Made by a program: the position numbers and the translations under genes
Shown: positions 36,038 to 48,889 of the stretch, piece by piece
Layout: each line of letters opens with the position of its first letter
How positions within the stretch are numbered: position 1 is the first letter of the stretch
The notes under the pieces: generated by a model
What the model was told of the DNA's origin: nothing
The model's database searches: none
Seen by the model: the letters and a program-made list of their open reading frames with translations, nothing else
Assembly (NCBI GenBank): GCA_025738555.1
Contig: JAOVFP010000001.1
Location: forward strand, 6,758,001 to 6,822,000
Length of the DNA stretch: 64,000 nucleotides
Direction of reading: 5' to 3'
From: Cyathus striatus
Lineage: Eukaryota > Basidiomycota > Agaricomycetes > Agaricales > Nidulariaceae

Positions 36038-38016
36038 GGACTGTAATTCATCACCACTTCATAGCGTATGTCGGAGATTCCCACTACTTCGTTTTCTGAT
36101 GAATATTTTGTGAATACTCCTAAAGTTGGTATCGAGATACAATAAAATATCCTACCAATCCTCTGCAGCGAGCTTCGAAAGTCGAAACCCGAGGAACCCC
36201 ACTGAGAACGAAACTCACCTATGTCCCACGCCAGGAAGCGGGAAGTGACAGACGAATGATTAGGTCGAAGCAACAATTGTTGCTTCGCGAAAAGAAGGTA
36301 TGAGCAACAGATTGACACCCGATATTGGCGAATGGGCAAAAAAAGCGCCCCCGCACACGCACCCTCCGTACCATCTAAGGAAAATGACAACCGTCGTGAA
36401 CGATCAGCTTAGCTTCAGATAACAGCACCAACGAGTTGAACGAGTTGACATAAATGACTACTATCTCCGCTCGCCAAAAACCCTTAGGGTTAGGGTAAAG
36501 AAATTAGAAAATAAAGAAATATCGAAAGTAGCAGTCGAGTAGTACGAGCACCCGACCCCCGAAAGCCACCATCCCTGCCCACAAGAAAGCTGCGAAAATG
36601 TAGCCTAGATTGAAATAAGTGCAATCAGAACCGTTAGAATGAGAGACGTGACAGAACGAAGTCCCACAGCTAGTTTCAGACAAAATACCTGTAGTTTCCA
36701 GCCGCAAGCTTCGCTCAGAACCCGTAACAGCCTCACCGTCTCCAAGAAAATGAGTGCGGATACAAGTAAACTGCACGACTCTAGACAACAAAAACTAACT
36801 GACTACCCCGGCTCCCGAGGGACTAGAGTCCCACATTTCAGAATAGGACGATGCTGGCACCCGGTCACATCGCAGATGACGACAGTGAATCAGTACATGA
36901 GGTGAAACACCACATAGTCTCCAGAGGACAACACGGTAAAAACCCCACAGGCCTGGAATTAACCCGCAGGAGGAGAGGATAAGGGGCGCAGCCTGCTCAG
37001 GTGGAATCGCTACAGCATGTCGGTCCTGTCAGCAGCCGCCAATTTGAACGACCACCTCAATCCACTAAAAGAAAGAAAAGAAAAAGTCGGTCAAGTGCAC
37101 TGGAGGCCAGAAAGTAACAACGGAACAGAATCACCAACTCAACCTCCCTAGAGCCCAATTGCGCCGCACCTCAGGTCCAACTTCACCCCACTCCACCCAT
37201 TCGATTTTATCCTGACCCCCTGGGTTCTAGTCCATGACCGCGTTCTCCAGGCTTCAATCTTGTCTCTAGACACAACCGAGGAATTACCAGTATATTTGAG
37301 GACATGTTAATATGGATAACGGAGAGGGAGACGAGAGTGAGCAAGGGTTACGCAGAAGTGGAAAGAGAAGACGAGATGAAATATAGTAAGATAGGGGAGC
37401 CGAAGCGGGATGGTTACGTAGACAATAAGAGAGAAAGAGTTGGCTAACGTGAAGCCTGTAGAGTAGACAGGTAAATGTGTGACAAGAACTATGAGGATAA
37501 ATGGAAGGCTGCGGGCGAGGAGGGGTGGGCACTAGCTAGCCAGAGATTGGCCTGGCACTGGCAGAGACTTAGAGTTGAGGTCGAACGGTTTAGGAACGAA
37601 AGAAAGTGCTGGGCTGTTCAAACTTGCTACTATTGCTGAACTCCTCAAATGTAAATGTGACGAAAAATACAAGTATGTTAGCTGAGACTCGAGAGGGGCA
37701 TGGATGTCATGAACGACGAGGGTCAAACGAGGATACTTAACACGTAACATTTGAGTCGAACGCGTCGAACGTTCCGCTGGACATACTTACGTAATAACTA
37801 CATCTCGTGACTTTCACAACTAGTAAACGATCAAATGTGCGTAGAACCTTTAAGATATTATGCAAAAACGCAGGTTTGCGTCGGGATAAATCTAAGACGG
37901 GACATAATGTGTCATCCATGTCGTCACATGTATTGTTTATATTCTATGAGTGTTTATAAGGATACCGCAAACTGAGTCAGATCGTTAACCCTGTTAAACT
38001 TTCTGTAAATCTGTCC
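36038..38016. other. Stretch without a recognisable gene; short telomere-like motif at 36481-36496
   Basis: No coding family was recognised. At 36481-36496 the sequence reads CCCTTAGGGTTAGGGT, about two units of the fungal telomere repeat TTAGGG. It is too short to prove a former chromosome end. Confidence 0.4.
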
Positions 38017-39496
38017 CTACCAGCCATTCTTCAAAAAGAGTTCCAAACTATCCCTCGATGTCTCACGGATATCCCTAAACTTGATATCTAAAATACGCTT
38101 TTCCTTACTTCCATCGTACGATACCAAAGCATTCCGTTGAATACCAGGCTTTCCTTTCGGCAGACGGCGAGTTGGTGAAATAGAAGACTGAACCTCATTT
38201 GCAGCATCGACTGTTAATCCACCGTTGAGTAACCTAATGCAACATAAGATAGAAAATTCTTACTCCATTGCTGCCATGTTGGTTCCCCTATGAGCATCTA
38301 CTAGTTAGATATATGACTTCGTGAATGAGACACAAAGAACATACCTGCAGATACAATAATTCGCTCGCCTGAAGCTTCTTCCTTCTCCAATGCGGTAATA
38401 TGCGCATCCGCTAGATCACGTACGTCCGCCCAAGGAGTGGTCCTAGCAAGAAATTCTTCTTCTCTAGGACGATCAGGATCGGCCACACAGCTATTATACC
38501 AATTACTAAGAGATACTCCCAACGAAGAGGGGTCGGCACCGAGTTCATAAATAGAAGGCTGTTCGAACATCAGCGAATTACTCTTTCAAAACATAGAGTA
38601 CTAACGCCAAATATCTGGATCAAACGTAAACCTAAGTCAGCGAGTTTGTATCGTTCTATCATTTACACAACTCACATAAGGGGGAAGAATGACAGAGTAA
38701 TCGTATGGTGAAGTTTTCTTATGTTTCTCATAAAAGTCCCAGGAAGCTGAGTGGGAATCGTGATAAGTATAATGATGTAAAAAGAATATTTGCCAGGTAC
38801 CTTTCTCGGCAATGACTTTAGATGCAAAGTACTTTATATTTGCGGATGCATCCTTCCCTTGATCTTCAACGGCTTTAACAGCATCATCGTTCCAGTCCTT
38901 CTCTGATAAGACCGTCGGCTCGGATACTTCTCTCAAGATCGCCCCGACCGTGGAAGTGTATACAATCCGCTTGATGTTCGGCCTAAGATGAAAGCAGGTT
39001 TAAAGGGATTCGATGGTAGACATAAGAACCACATACAAATTAAGAGAGCTTTTCAAGATACTAAGAATACCTTCCACGGCAGGTTTGATGTAATCTATTC
39101 AATATTCATTCAATTACCAACTCTAACGTGTTCTGATATTTACTCACCATCTGGATCGATAATTTGGGCACTCGGCAAGGGAGCAGCAACATGGAGGACG
39201 CCAGATACGCCAACTAAACTCTCATCAAATGCGCCTTCCTGAAAATCACCGAACTCATCAGATTAAGGAACATTGGTAATGAACTGACATACCTTAGTAA
39301 AATCGGATACAATTACAATCTCGAAGCGGTCACCGAAGCTTTTAAAGTACTCCTTCAGATAGGTCCCTTTGCTTTCAGAACGAACTGTTCCGCGAACAGA
39401 GTAGCCACGGTCGAGCAATCTCTGGACAGTCCATATGCCGAGATATCCGTTTGCACCAGTAACAAGCACTTTTTCACCTGGTAGTACGATTGGCAT
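38017..39496 (-). CDS. NAD(P)-dependent aldehyde reductase (extended SDR), copy D, intact
   Basis: Nine exons read cleanly: 39293-39496, 39148-39238, 39037-39094, 38801-38982, 38676-38746, 38606-38614, 38345-38558, 38264-38287 and 38017-38210, giving 348 residues, the usual family length. The start MPIVLPGEKVLVTG leads into the Rossmann motif TGANGYLG (residues about 14-21). The catalytic Ser lies in RIVYTSTVG, and Tyr-Lys in IKYFASKVIAEK (YxxSK). The family (yeast Gre2-like and dihydroflavonol-reductase-like enzymes) reduces aldehydes and ketones with NADPH in the cytosol. The substrate cannot be told. The promoter has TATATAAG about 55 bp upstream. The gene is one of eight same-strand copies and the only undamaged one. 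Exon 6 is a 9-nt micro-exon. The true product depends on that splice. Confidence 0.92.
38606..38614 (-). other. Conserved 9-nt micro-exon (Ile-Phe-Gly), copy D
   Basis: ATATTTGGC lies between a 61-nt intron (38615-38675, GTGAGT...CCAG) and a 47-nt intron (38559-38605, GTTAGT...ACAG). With it the protein reads PPYIFGPSIYELG, matching the (P)P-x-(I/V)-F-G-P stretch usual at this place in extended SDR aldehyde reductases. Without it three residues are lost but the frame is kept. Equivalent 9-mers occur in copies A, E and G. Confidence 0.75.
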
Positions 39497-39551
39497 GTTT
39501 GTAAGATTGTTGTTAGAATATAATTACAAGGTTCAGCCTGGGTTCGTTCGT

Positions 39552-39559
39552 CTTATATA
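39552..39559 (-). promoter_or_regulatory. TATA-like element of reductase copy D
   Basis: TATATAAG on the minus strand about 55 bp upstream of the ATG. The same element and surrounding sequence (ending in CGAACGAACC) are kept upstream of copy F exon 1. Confidence 0.5.
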
Positions 39560-40740
39560 CTCAAGGAAAACCATACGCATCCCTGCTGCACAATGGTTTG
39601 TAAGACGACTTACCAATATTCAGGTTCCGTGAGGCTCTTCTGGTGATTGGTAATTGGGTCACTAGTCATTTTCCGAGTCTCGGTGCTTATATAGGGAACA
39701 GATTTGTCTGACAGGCACTTACTGATATGATTCATCAGTTATATTCACTATTCTTTGGTTTTCCCAAGCTTTTGTAGCGGTTGGCAATAGATTTTGCTGA
39801 GCAATCACTTCGCAATTATGGACGAATAAGTAAACATTGAGAAGTACATTAGTCGGTATTAATAAGTATGTTCGACGTAGTTTCCTTGATTGCATTATTT
39901 CAGTTTTTCTTCATGAAGATTTGTGACCTGAGAATTGACTGGATAAAGATGTATTTTTCAGATGCGAGTCGTGAGCGCTATTACTTACATAATGTGCAAT
40001 TAGCCTGTGACCGGTTGACCATTTAGTGTTTAACGTTTTAACGTTTAACCGCGCGCTCATGCTCTTGCCCAAGCTTTGCCACCCCACACACATCGAAGCA
40101 AAACTCGATTTCCCAACTGTGTCGTCCATTTTCACTATACGAAACCTGGCACACCATGATAGAACACTCAAAAATCTCCTGATCGAACATCACAGAAACT
40201 CAATATCATAGTGACAGACTTCGTCCATGCAGGAGGATAGGTGGAATTACGCTATACGCTTGGAAGATGCAGGGATACTCACAGTCTCACATGGCGCGTA
40301 TTCCCTTCTTATGTATAAGTATATATGCTTCATTTTGATATCTTATTCCTTCTCCGACCGGCCCCGACACGGTAGCCGACGACCTTTCTTCCCTCTTCGT
40401 TTCCTCTTCAATCTTCTCTTCGTCTATTCTTCCCCCCTTCCTGTCTTACTTGCGCTATTCTTTCTTCCTCCTCCCCTCCTATTTACCGCCAACATACTTA
40501 CCTCTACTACAGGAATGTACCGCCTCCTCATATGCATAATTAAGTACTTTCAGTTGTTTCACATCGGTAAGCATATGCGCACCCTGAATCGTATCGTCCT
40601 TGGAAGACGGTTATACTTACCAAACAAATGGTGTAGTTTCACAACGGGAGTAAGTAGTATGTACATATCTAATGCGACTTTAGTGAATCTCGAATCGAGA
40701 TGACGTGCCACTACTAGGAATCGCCAACTATCAACTAGCC
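39560..40740. other. Intergenic stretch upstream of copy D
   Basis: The first 150 bp (39570-39710, TGGTTTGTAAGACGACTT...) recur at 52195-52310 upstream of copy F, so they are duplicated promoter sequence. Beyond that no gene is recognised; 40380-40500 is CT-rich. Confidence 0.5.
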
Positions 40741-42210
40741 TCACTTCGAAAACTGTTCCAGCATATCTCTCACAGTTTCCTCTACCGTTCTATACTTCGT
40801 ACCAATAAGACGAGCTTCCTTACTCGCATCGAAAGATATCATCTTTTTCGACGCAATACCTGGCTTTCCTTTCGGTAGCGGGTGAGTGAATGATACTGTA
40901 GATTGAACCTTATTGGCGACGTCGACTATAAATATAGCTCAGCAACTTCACTCGAATGAAAGTCAGGAAACACGCACTCCATTGTTGCCATGTTATATCC
41001 CCTATGTGTGCCTTTGATATGAGCCGTGTTCAATTCGTAGTAGTATGATGCAGAAACACTCGCCTGACGCAATTATAAAGCGCTCACCGCCAGCTGCATC
41101 CTTTTCCAACGCAGATACATGGACATCCGCAAGGTCTCGCACATCCACGTACGGAGTGGATTCCGAGAGCGTTTCGTCAGACCTAGGATCATCGGGCTTC
41201 GCAACGCAATTATTATACCAAATACCGAGAGATCCCGACTCCTTATCGCGTTGGTTAATACCAGGCTGTTATGGCAGTGTCAGCAAAACTATTCCTTTTT
41301 GAATTGAAATCTACTAACTCCAAAAATCTGTGTACAGTTTACATAAGTGGATCTCCCCCCACCTGAGAAATTCGATTGCTTACCCATGGAGCATTGACGA
41401 CAAGGAAATCGTATGGCAAATCTTTTTTTGTGCTCTTCGTAGAATTTCCAGGCAGCTGGAAATAGAACATACACCAATAAGAGTAGGGAAAAGGAAGCAT
41501 ATCCGAGTTCTTTGTACCTTTCTCTGCCAAAACTTTAGAGGCCACATACTTCATCTGGTCAGGGGATTTTGTTCCTTGTTCTTCCACGAACTGAACAGCG
41601 CCTTCATTCCAGTCTTTTTCTGTTAGGACCGTCGGTTCAGTGACTTGTTTCGCAACTGTGCCAAGCGTTGACGTATATACTATCCGCTTTATGCCCGGTC
41701 TGCACATTCCATCAACAGTGCACTGGATCTGGTGATGGGAGAAGCACGTACGACTGAAGAGCGCTCTTGAGAATACCCAGAGTGCCACCTACAGCAGGTT
41801 TAATGTAATCTGATGGTTTTAAAAGCCCACATTTAACTGACAGATACTGAAATGGGACTTGTCATACCTTCAGGATCCTCCAATCCAGGACTAGGCAATG
41901 GGGTCGCTGGATGAATAACAGCAGAAACTCCAACTAAACTTTTGTCAAACACCCCTTCCTACAAACCATCAGCATGAGTACCATTGTACGCTATGCAAGT
42001 ACCTACCTTAGTAAAATCGGAAACAACGACAACCTCAAGGCGGTCTCCATAGCTCTTGAAATACTCCTCTAGATAAGATCCCTTGCTTGCTGAGCGAACA
42101 GTTCCACGGACTGAATAGCCACGATCAAGTAATCTCTGTACGATCCATATCGCGAGGTAGCCATTCGCACCGGTGACGAGAACCTTTGAGCCTGGTGGGA
42201 CAAATGGCAT
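40741..42210 (-). pseudogene. Aldehyde-reductase-like copy E, full length with one frameshift
   Basis: Exon positions match copy D: 42007-42210, 41868-41958, 41752-41809, 41518-41699, exon 5 near 41388-41459, micro-exon 41319-41327 (ATTTTTGGA, Ile-Phe-Gly), a long exon from 41265 downwards, the 24-nt exon and a last exon ending QFSK-stop at 40741. The Rossmann motif TGANGYLA and the active-site YVASK are present. Exon 5 has seven A residues where six are needed (minus strand of 41423-41429), shifting the frame after HKK; in the other frame DLPYDFLVVNAPW is intact. The exon 7 donor reads GCGAGT, so that intron would be of the GC-AG type. If the extra A is a sequencing error the gene could be functional. 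A TTTATAAG element lies upstream near 42285. Confidence 0.8.
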
Positions 42211-43369
42211 GGTATGAGAATGTGGAGGTTAGTAAGAACGAGATTGTAGCTTGAATAACGGATTCGCTCCCGTCTGTTATTCTTATAAACCCCACAATGG
42301 TAGGCGTACCCACCAGTGCGTTATATTTAGAAAGGATGCCGGATTCTTCAATGCTTACGCATTACCTCTACATGATATTGATAGGTCATCCGTGGATTAA
42401 TATTCTCCGTGAGTATCAGGAAACGATCCATATCACTTGCCGTAGTACGTTGTTCTACGCTGGATAACCGCTGCAGCCCGCCTATCCGTTATTAAGTGAC
42501 ACCGTTTAAAGCCATGGAAGGCAGTTGCGTGTCCGTAAATCGAGAAAGTAGTGGTCAAATGGTCTAACCTTAGGCTTTATTATGACGGTCAAAGTGCACA
42601 TTTAATGTGCACCGCAAACACTTTTGGACCGAGCGCTAACATTTCGGATGTTGTTCGGCGCACATTTTTAGTCCCAGCGCAAACATTTCTGGAGCGCACA
42701 CTTTCTGAAGTCATTCACCAATACCAAACATACTTTGAGTCCCACAGAAAAGTTACTAACAAAATAAGGATCTATATAGTATATTTTTATTAATGTAATA
42801 CTAAAAGTAAGATACAGTAGACGACCGTTATGAAGGAGAAAGTGGGAAGGTGAAGACGTCATAAATTCCTGTGATATGGTTCGCTTGACACCCTTCGTGA
42901 TAGCGAGCTGGTCAACTACAGCCTGGCCGATGAGATATAACCGTAAGACTCTTCTCAAAAAGGGGTGATTATGGTGGCGACGCGCAAGAGCTGTGAAGAG
43001 GCCGGTAGCTAGATGTTCGAAAATTTGTCGTGTTGTCCGACTACGTTCGACTATCGTTTGATTTTGCTATTTACTGAGGATCACCGGTCACCGGTCCGCG
43101 CGCCGCCCTGACCGGCTGTCACAGTCCAAGTTTGTCTTGCGACTATGTTACTGTAGTTAACCCCATTACAGCTGTTGATAACATCGATTGAAACATTTAA
43201 GCATTAATAGCATTGCATTCATCTATATACTAAGTACTTATAAGTTGCGTGAGGGTGGGTATATGTATAATTACCATCTATATAGTATTCCGAAAAAAGT
43301 ATCGTATCTGAAATGTACCTACTTACCATTAATAAAAGTAAAAGTATATATCAACCATCCGCTTAGTGC
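42211..43369. other. Intergenic stretch
   Basis: It holds the promoter of copy E and the 3' side of the ABC transporter. At 42560-42700 are scattered palindromes (GTGCACATTTAATGTGCAC) that may be repeat debris. No gene is recognised. Confidence 0.4.
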
Positions 43370-46300
43370 TCACTCGCGCTTGCTGAGCACTTGTAGTTGC
43401 ACGAATTCGTAATAGTCGCCTCGTTTAGCTAATAGTTTATCATGTGTACCGGCTTCGCTAACTGCCCCTTCTTTAATGAAATAGCTGTGAAAAGAATTGC
43501 GTCAGCATTCATACACGGAGTGTACCACATTCAGTACTTACATCATATCTGCATTCTGTATTGTTGACAACCTGTGCGCAATTGCGATCGTTGTACGACC
43601 CTTTGCAGCCTGGTCCAGAGCGGCTTGTACGATCTTCTCAGAGTTGGAGTCAAGAGCAGATGTGGCCTACAGTCATCTAACATCAGTATATAACCAACCG
43701 AGAGTTCGTAGAAGACTGACTTCGTCCAGAAGAAGGACCTTAGGATTTCTAAGGAGAGCACGAGCAATAGCAATACGTTCTGCGCACAACGTTAATAACA
43801 TAGTAAAATGTGACATGAAGAAGAATCTTACGTTTCTGGCCACCAGAGAGTTGTGATCCCTTCCCTCCGACCTCTGTATCAAACCCACTTAAATCTAGTG
43901 AGCAACGGTTTGATCGAAATGAATCGGATGACGCAACGTACTCAGGTAGGGATTGAATAAACTCGAGGATATTAGCATTACGACAAGCTTCCTCGATTTC
44001 TTCTTGTGTCACCTCGGACTGGGGTTTGATGGCACCAAGCAAGATATTGAAGCGTACAGTGCCTGCGTAGAGCGTCGGCTCCTGCGACACCAACGCAAGC
44101 TCCTTGCGGTACTCCTGTATGTTTAATTCCGAAATGGGTTCCCCGTCCAACTGAGCAAGAAAGAAAGAATCGTTCAGCACGTCGTTGACGACGAAAAACA
44201 CTACCACTAATACGCACGTAAATGTTTCCAGCTAAGGGATCGTAGAATCGCTCGATCAATTGGATGCTACATAGTTCCATGAAACGTCAGACGGCATGGA
44301 CATGAAAGTGCGTAGTCAGGTACGTACATTGTACTCTTGCCTGAACCACTGGCTCCAACCAGAGCAACGTAGGTACCAGGGTCGATCTCCAAATTGAGGT
44401 CGCGTAGAACACGGACACCTGGGCGTGTGGGGTATCGGAAGTGCACGTTCTCGAACCGCATATAACCCTTCGTCTTGGTTGTATCAACCTTTCTACCTTC
44501 CTTTGACTCCGCATCAATTTCAGGAACGGCATCTAGGAGCTTGATAATATCGGAGCCGGCGCCTTTCGCAGATGAAATATCTGGTACTCTGGCGAACATG
44601 TTTCCCGCTTGAATTGCACCGAAGGTTGTGCTCTATAATGAAACGCGATTAGACACAAGCTATATGTCGGCGAGAGTATAAAACTATATACCATGAGTCC
44701 AACAAAGAACTGGAAAGTGGTATACTCAAAGAAAGAAACGAGCCGAGAACCATACCAGAAAGTGAGAGAGATAACGAAGAAAGACATGGCCTGGGAAAAT
44801 GCGTATAAGAGGCTGGTCCAAAGTGCGGTCTTGTTTGACCTCCTTAGAGGTTCTTCGAGACTTTCGCTATACAGCTTCAAGCAGTCGTCTTCCCTGGTCA
44901 GCGATGCAACGGTACGGATAGAGCCCGCAGCTTCGCAAGCTAATTGTGCAGAGCCTTCATGAGCCTTCTTGTTGACTTGATCCTTTAGGATGACAACACG
45001 CTAGATAATTGCTATAAGAAACTCGGGCCGCCGCCGAAAACACCATAAACATACCAAGCGAACATATCCCGTGGAAATAACGAGAGGCATGACCGCTAGA
45101 CAATTTAATGTTAACATGCTTTCCTCAACATTTGAATCATCGAACATACCCATCGCAACAAGAGCAAGTTTCCACACAAAGGCTAGACCGATGATAGAGC
45201 CACTAATGACAGTGGTCAGACTCTGTAAAATTCTGTAGAGATGATCAGTAAAGAACCTAACGAGATCTGATGGATATGTATAGTAAACGACTTACGTTCC
45301 GAGGGTAACGCCGGCCAATCCACTGACCTTCTGAGGTCTGTCACTCAAGCTCGACGTAAGAGCACCAGTCTGAACAGAAAACATCAGATAAAGCGCAGTA
45401 ATTAATAGCTATAAACGTACGCTGTTCTCGTCCTTGTCGAAGAATTCGACTGTAGGGAACAATTAGCATCACAGCAAATAGATTGCTACAATACTCACTA
45501 TCTTGACGGAGAATAGCTCTGAACGAAAGTTTGCGTAGACGTGCAGTAAGAACAGCGGCAGTGCTTGAGAATAGGTAGTTCTGAAAGCATATCGCGACCA
45601 TGGAGACAATTGCAATGATGAAGAACCTATGAAAGTCATTCAGTTAACAGCAAGAATACAAATACTCTCGCATACTAACCAAAGAGCATTACGATCACCA
45701 TCGTGGCGTCTTACTCTAGGATCTTGCTCAGAGAAGCCGCTAATACCTTTTGCGTAAACGATACCGAATGCAGGGTACACCATTCCGGTCACTGTGTCAC
45801 AGATGTTAACTGAACCTGTAGCGAATATAAAAAGGCGCTTACTCATAGCAAAAATGGAACCAAAAATATATCTCGTCCATTGGTCCTTGACGATCAATCC
45901 CATTCGGTAAAATAAGGTTGGAAGTCCAAAATCGTCCTCATTCTCCACAGGAGCACTTTGGCGCTTCTGCTCAAGAATCTCGCTCGCGAGAGAACGATTT
46001 GTGTTTTTGCGACCAAGTGGAATTTCCTCACGAGCAGCCCTCTCCATATCGTCTTCCGAGCCTTCATCCGAAATAGTCTTGGAGTCCTCAGTTGATTGTC
46101 CTTCGCGAAGCTTTTGAGCTTGGACTAAGCGAGCGTAAGCGCCATCCGCAGCGAGTAGCTCATTATGAGTGCCCTTTTCCAGGACAAGACCATCACCCAT
46201 AACAAAGATAACGTCGGCGTCCTTAATAGTCGAGAGCCTGTGGGCGATGGTTATAGTGGTGCGACCCGCGGCAGCCTTGTCAAGAGCATCCTGTACGATA

Positions 46301-48460
46301 CCCTCAGATTGAGTATCAAGAGCGCTAGTGGCCTCGTCGAGAAGAAGGATACTGGGATCAGAAACAATTGCGCGAGCGATGGCAATACGCTGTTTCTGTC
46401 CACCAGAGAGTAGGAATCCACGTTCCCCAACCATAGTGTCATACCCATTCGGAAGTTTGCTAATGAATCCGTCGGCGTTAGCCTTTATGCAAGCTTCTTT
46501 AATGAGGACGAGTTTCTCTTCTTCTGGAGCATCCTCGTAGGGAGTGTTCATTAGACCGTGAGCGACGTTCCCTTTGATAGTGGTAGCAAATAGCGTAGGT
46601 TCCTGAGAAACCAGACCAATCTGAGAGCGCAGCCATTTGAGATTCAGATCCTTGAGATTAACGCCATCAAGTTTGATGGTACCTGCACTGGGATCATAGA
46701 ATCGCTCAACAAGCGAAATAACGGTTGATTTGCCGGACCCAGATGCCCCCACAAGTGCAGCTGTTTTACCAGCTTCGAAGGAAAGATCGATTCCTTTCAC
46801 AACCTGAACATTAGGACGAGAAGGGTAGCTAAATGTAATTCTCTCGAGGGTGATTTTTCCCTCCACCTTCTCAGGCTTTAGGCCTCCCGGGTCGGCGGAG
46901 TCGATGTCGGGAATTCGATTAATAGTGCTGTAGAGTTTGGCTGCGGCTCCGCGAGCGTGCGTTAAAGCTTGAAACACGGAGGTTAGCAAATGGCGTAAAG
47001 TTGAAGATGTCCACATGTGAAGCTTACCTTGCATTTCAGGTGCAAGCATAGTGAGTGAGAAAGAACCAATTAAGATAGCTATGATAACATTGACAATAAT
47101 ACCCGGTTGTGCATGGCCCTCGTTAATTAGCGTAGTACCAAAACTGAAAGCTACAACGTTGTGATGAGTAACAAAATCCGCAGAACGTAGATAGAGGAAA
47201 TAGGACGTACCTAGCGCGTATGCGCAATAAATAACGAAAAAAGATAGACAGCCCTATGCCACTAAACACAGCAGCTTTGTGACCAACATCTTCAGACTTG
47301 TTGATGTGACCATCATACAACTTTGACAAGATGCTCTGTGTGCCGAATGCCTGCGCCGTTCGAACAGTGGATATGACTTCTTCCGCCAAGCTACCACCGC
47401 TGGCGACATAACCAAGAGACATACTGAAAGAAAGAAAATGCATTTCATAAGATTCGGTTACGAGCTCAGAGGACAAAGTGAAGACGTACCGCATATAGGT
47501 GGATACAAACTTATTCATGATACCTCCTGCCAAAATCATACACGGTAGGATTGAAGACATCGCGAGGGCTAGACGCCACGAGCGAATATAGGCAAGTACG
47601 TAGCCGGTGATGAAGGCAGACAGGAACTGAACAACCAGAGCCACCTTCTCCGAGATACCCTGCTGAACCAAATCTATAATCGTCTATCAATATCAGAATT
47701 GAGAAATGATGACGATCACATACGGGTGTCAGTCTGAATACGAGTAGTAACCTCTCCAGCTCCAACTTTATCAAAGAAAGCAATATCCTGCCGTAAAATG
47801 GCTTGAAGGTACCTTTCGCGAATACGTTTTGCGTTAACTTCTCCGGTGTACACCCATATGCACATGTAAAGGTAAGTGCAGGCAAGCATTCCAACGCCAA
47901 TGTAGACCAGATAACTGGCATTGAGAGCGGCGTCGTGTCTGAAGTTGGCAGCGATGTCTGGCAGGAGTGCTCGGGCGGTTGAATTCCCAGAATCAGCTTG
48001 TTCAACGACTATTTGGAACTCGACGAAGCTCTGTGTGAGTCGACCGAAGAGCAAGGACATTAGGGGCTGTCAAAAATAAGGACCCGTGAGCATGAGTATT
48101 CTATTTCGGTCGAGCTCAGGGTACATACCTGAGTAGCACCAGCGGCAGCGGCGGCGACAAGTCCAATGATATCAATCATAATCTCAAATTTAGTAGAGAA
48201 CCTGTGAATGATAGACTGAACTCAGCATATTCATGGGATGGCATGTTAGAGTGAAGAACATACCTAAACAGCTGGAGAAAGGAAATGGGAGGGACAATGG
48301 GCTCCGCAGGCATGACTACTGCAACGTCGCCGCCCTTCTCGTTCTCCTCTGCCTCGGGCTTAGAGGCATCCTTCTTCTTTCTTGAAAAAAACGATGATTT
48401 TCGTCTCTCCTGGACGTCAGTGACTTTCTCGTCCGTACTGCTGTGTCTTGATTCGGACAT
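43370..48460 (-). CDS. ABC-B family full transporter (multidrug-resistance / P-glycoprotein-like)
   Basis: A gene of many short exons encoding about 1,300 residues in the order TMD1-NBD1-TMD2-NBD2. It starts [15 protein letters not shown], with a charged N-terminal tail. TMD1 lies in 47120-48240. NBD1 (about 45960-47000) has Walker [11 protein letters not shown]-loop SQEPTLF, signature LSGGQKQR, Walker [13 protein letters not shown] and H-loop IAHRLSTI. A charged linker follows ([18 protein letters not shown]). TMD2 lies in 44640-45900. NBD2 (43370-44600) has Walker [11 protein letters not shown]-loop SQEPTLY, LSGGQK, LLLDE joined by splicing to ATSALD, and IAHRLSTI. It ends QVLSKRE-stop. Such pumps sit in the plasma or vacuolar membrane and export lipophilic compounds, or peptides as Ste6 does. 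I checked the NBD splice joins and found no stop; the TMD joins were followed less strictly. The first exon is 48264-48460. Confidence 0.9.
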
Positions 48461-48627
48461 GGTGAGCAGTGGAAACGGTCAAAGTGGTGGTAATAGTAGT
48501 CACTGTCTCCGATCAGCAGGATGAGCGAAGGAGTACTCGAGAAGAAGTGGACCTGACGGGCAGATGCCTAACATAGGTTCATGTGTACATATATATAAGA
48601 CAACGTTGATGCTGGGAAAGGTGAGTC

Positions 48628-48889
48628 ACTGTACCATTACGACCAAGTTCCAACTGTTCAGTCACTTGTCACACAGGTCCGGATTTGTCACGCATCACAA
48701 CCAAGTCTGAACAGGGGTACAAGAAACTTGGTCGAATTTTGCGAGCGCTCGCTTCGCTTGCGAGCCTAAATTTGAACAAGTTTGGGTTTTGTCACGCATC
48801 TCACAGGTCATTGAACACAAGGTCCAACTGAACATGGCTGTCACGCAAAAATCTCGTGAACAGTTGGTCGTGACTCGTAATGGTGCAGT
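48628..48889. mobile_element. 262-bp MITE upstream of the ABC transporter
   Basis: The ends ACTGTACCATTACGA and (inverted) ACTGCACCATTACGA are flanked by AGTC on both sides (48624-48627 and 48890-48893), a plausible 4-bp target duplication. The inner sequence keeps partial inverted symmetry (CAACTGTTCA on one arm, TGAACAGTTGG on the other) and has a GC palindrome GCGAGCGCTCGCTTCGCTTG in the middle. It lies about 170 bp upstream of the ATG of the transporter and could touch its promoter. Confidence 0.6.

Noticed and set aside
36481..36496. Telomere-like CCCTTAGGGTTAGGGT as a possible former chromosome end
   Set aside because: Only about two repeat units are present and the flanking sequence is ordinary, so chance is likely.
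48285..48524. Open frames antisense to the ABC transporter's first exon and in other exons
   Set aside because: They mirror the real exons on the other strand and lack their own splice or promoter signals.
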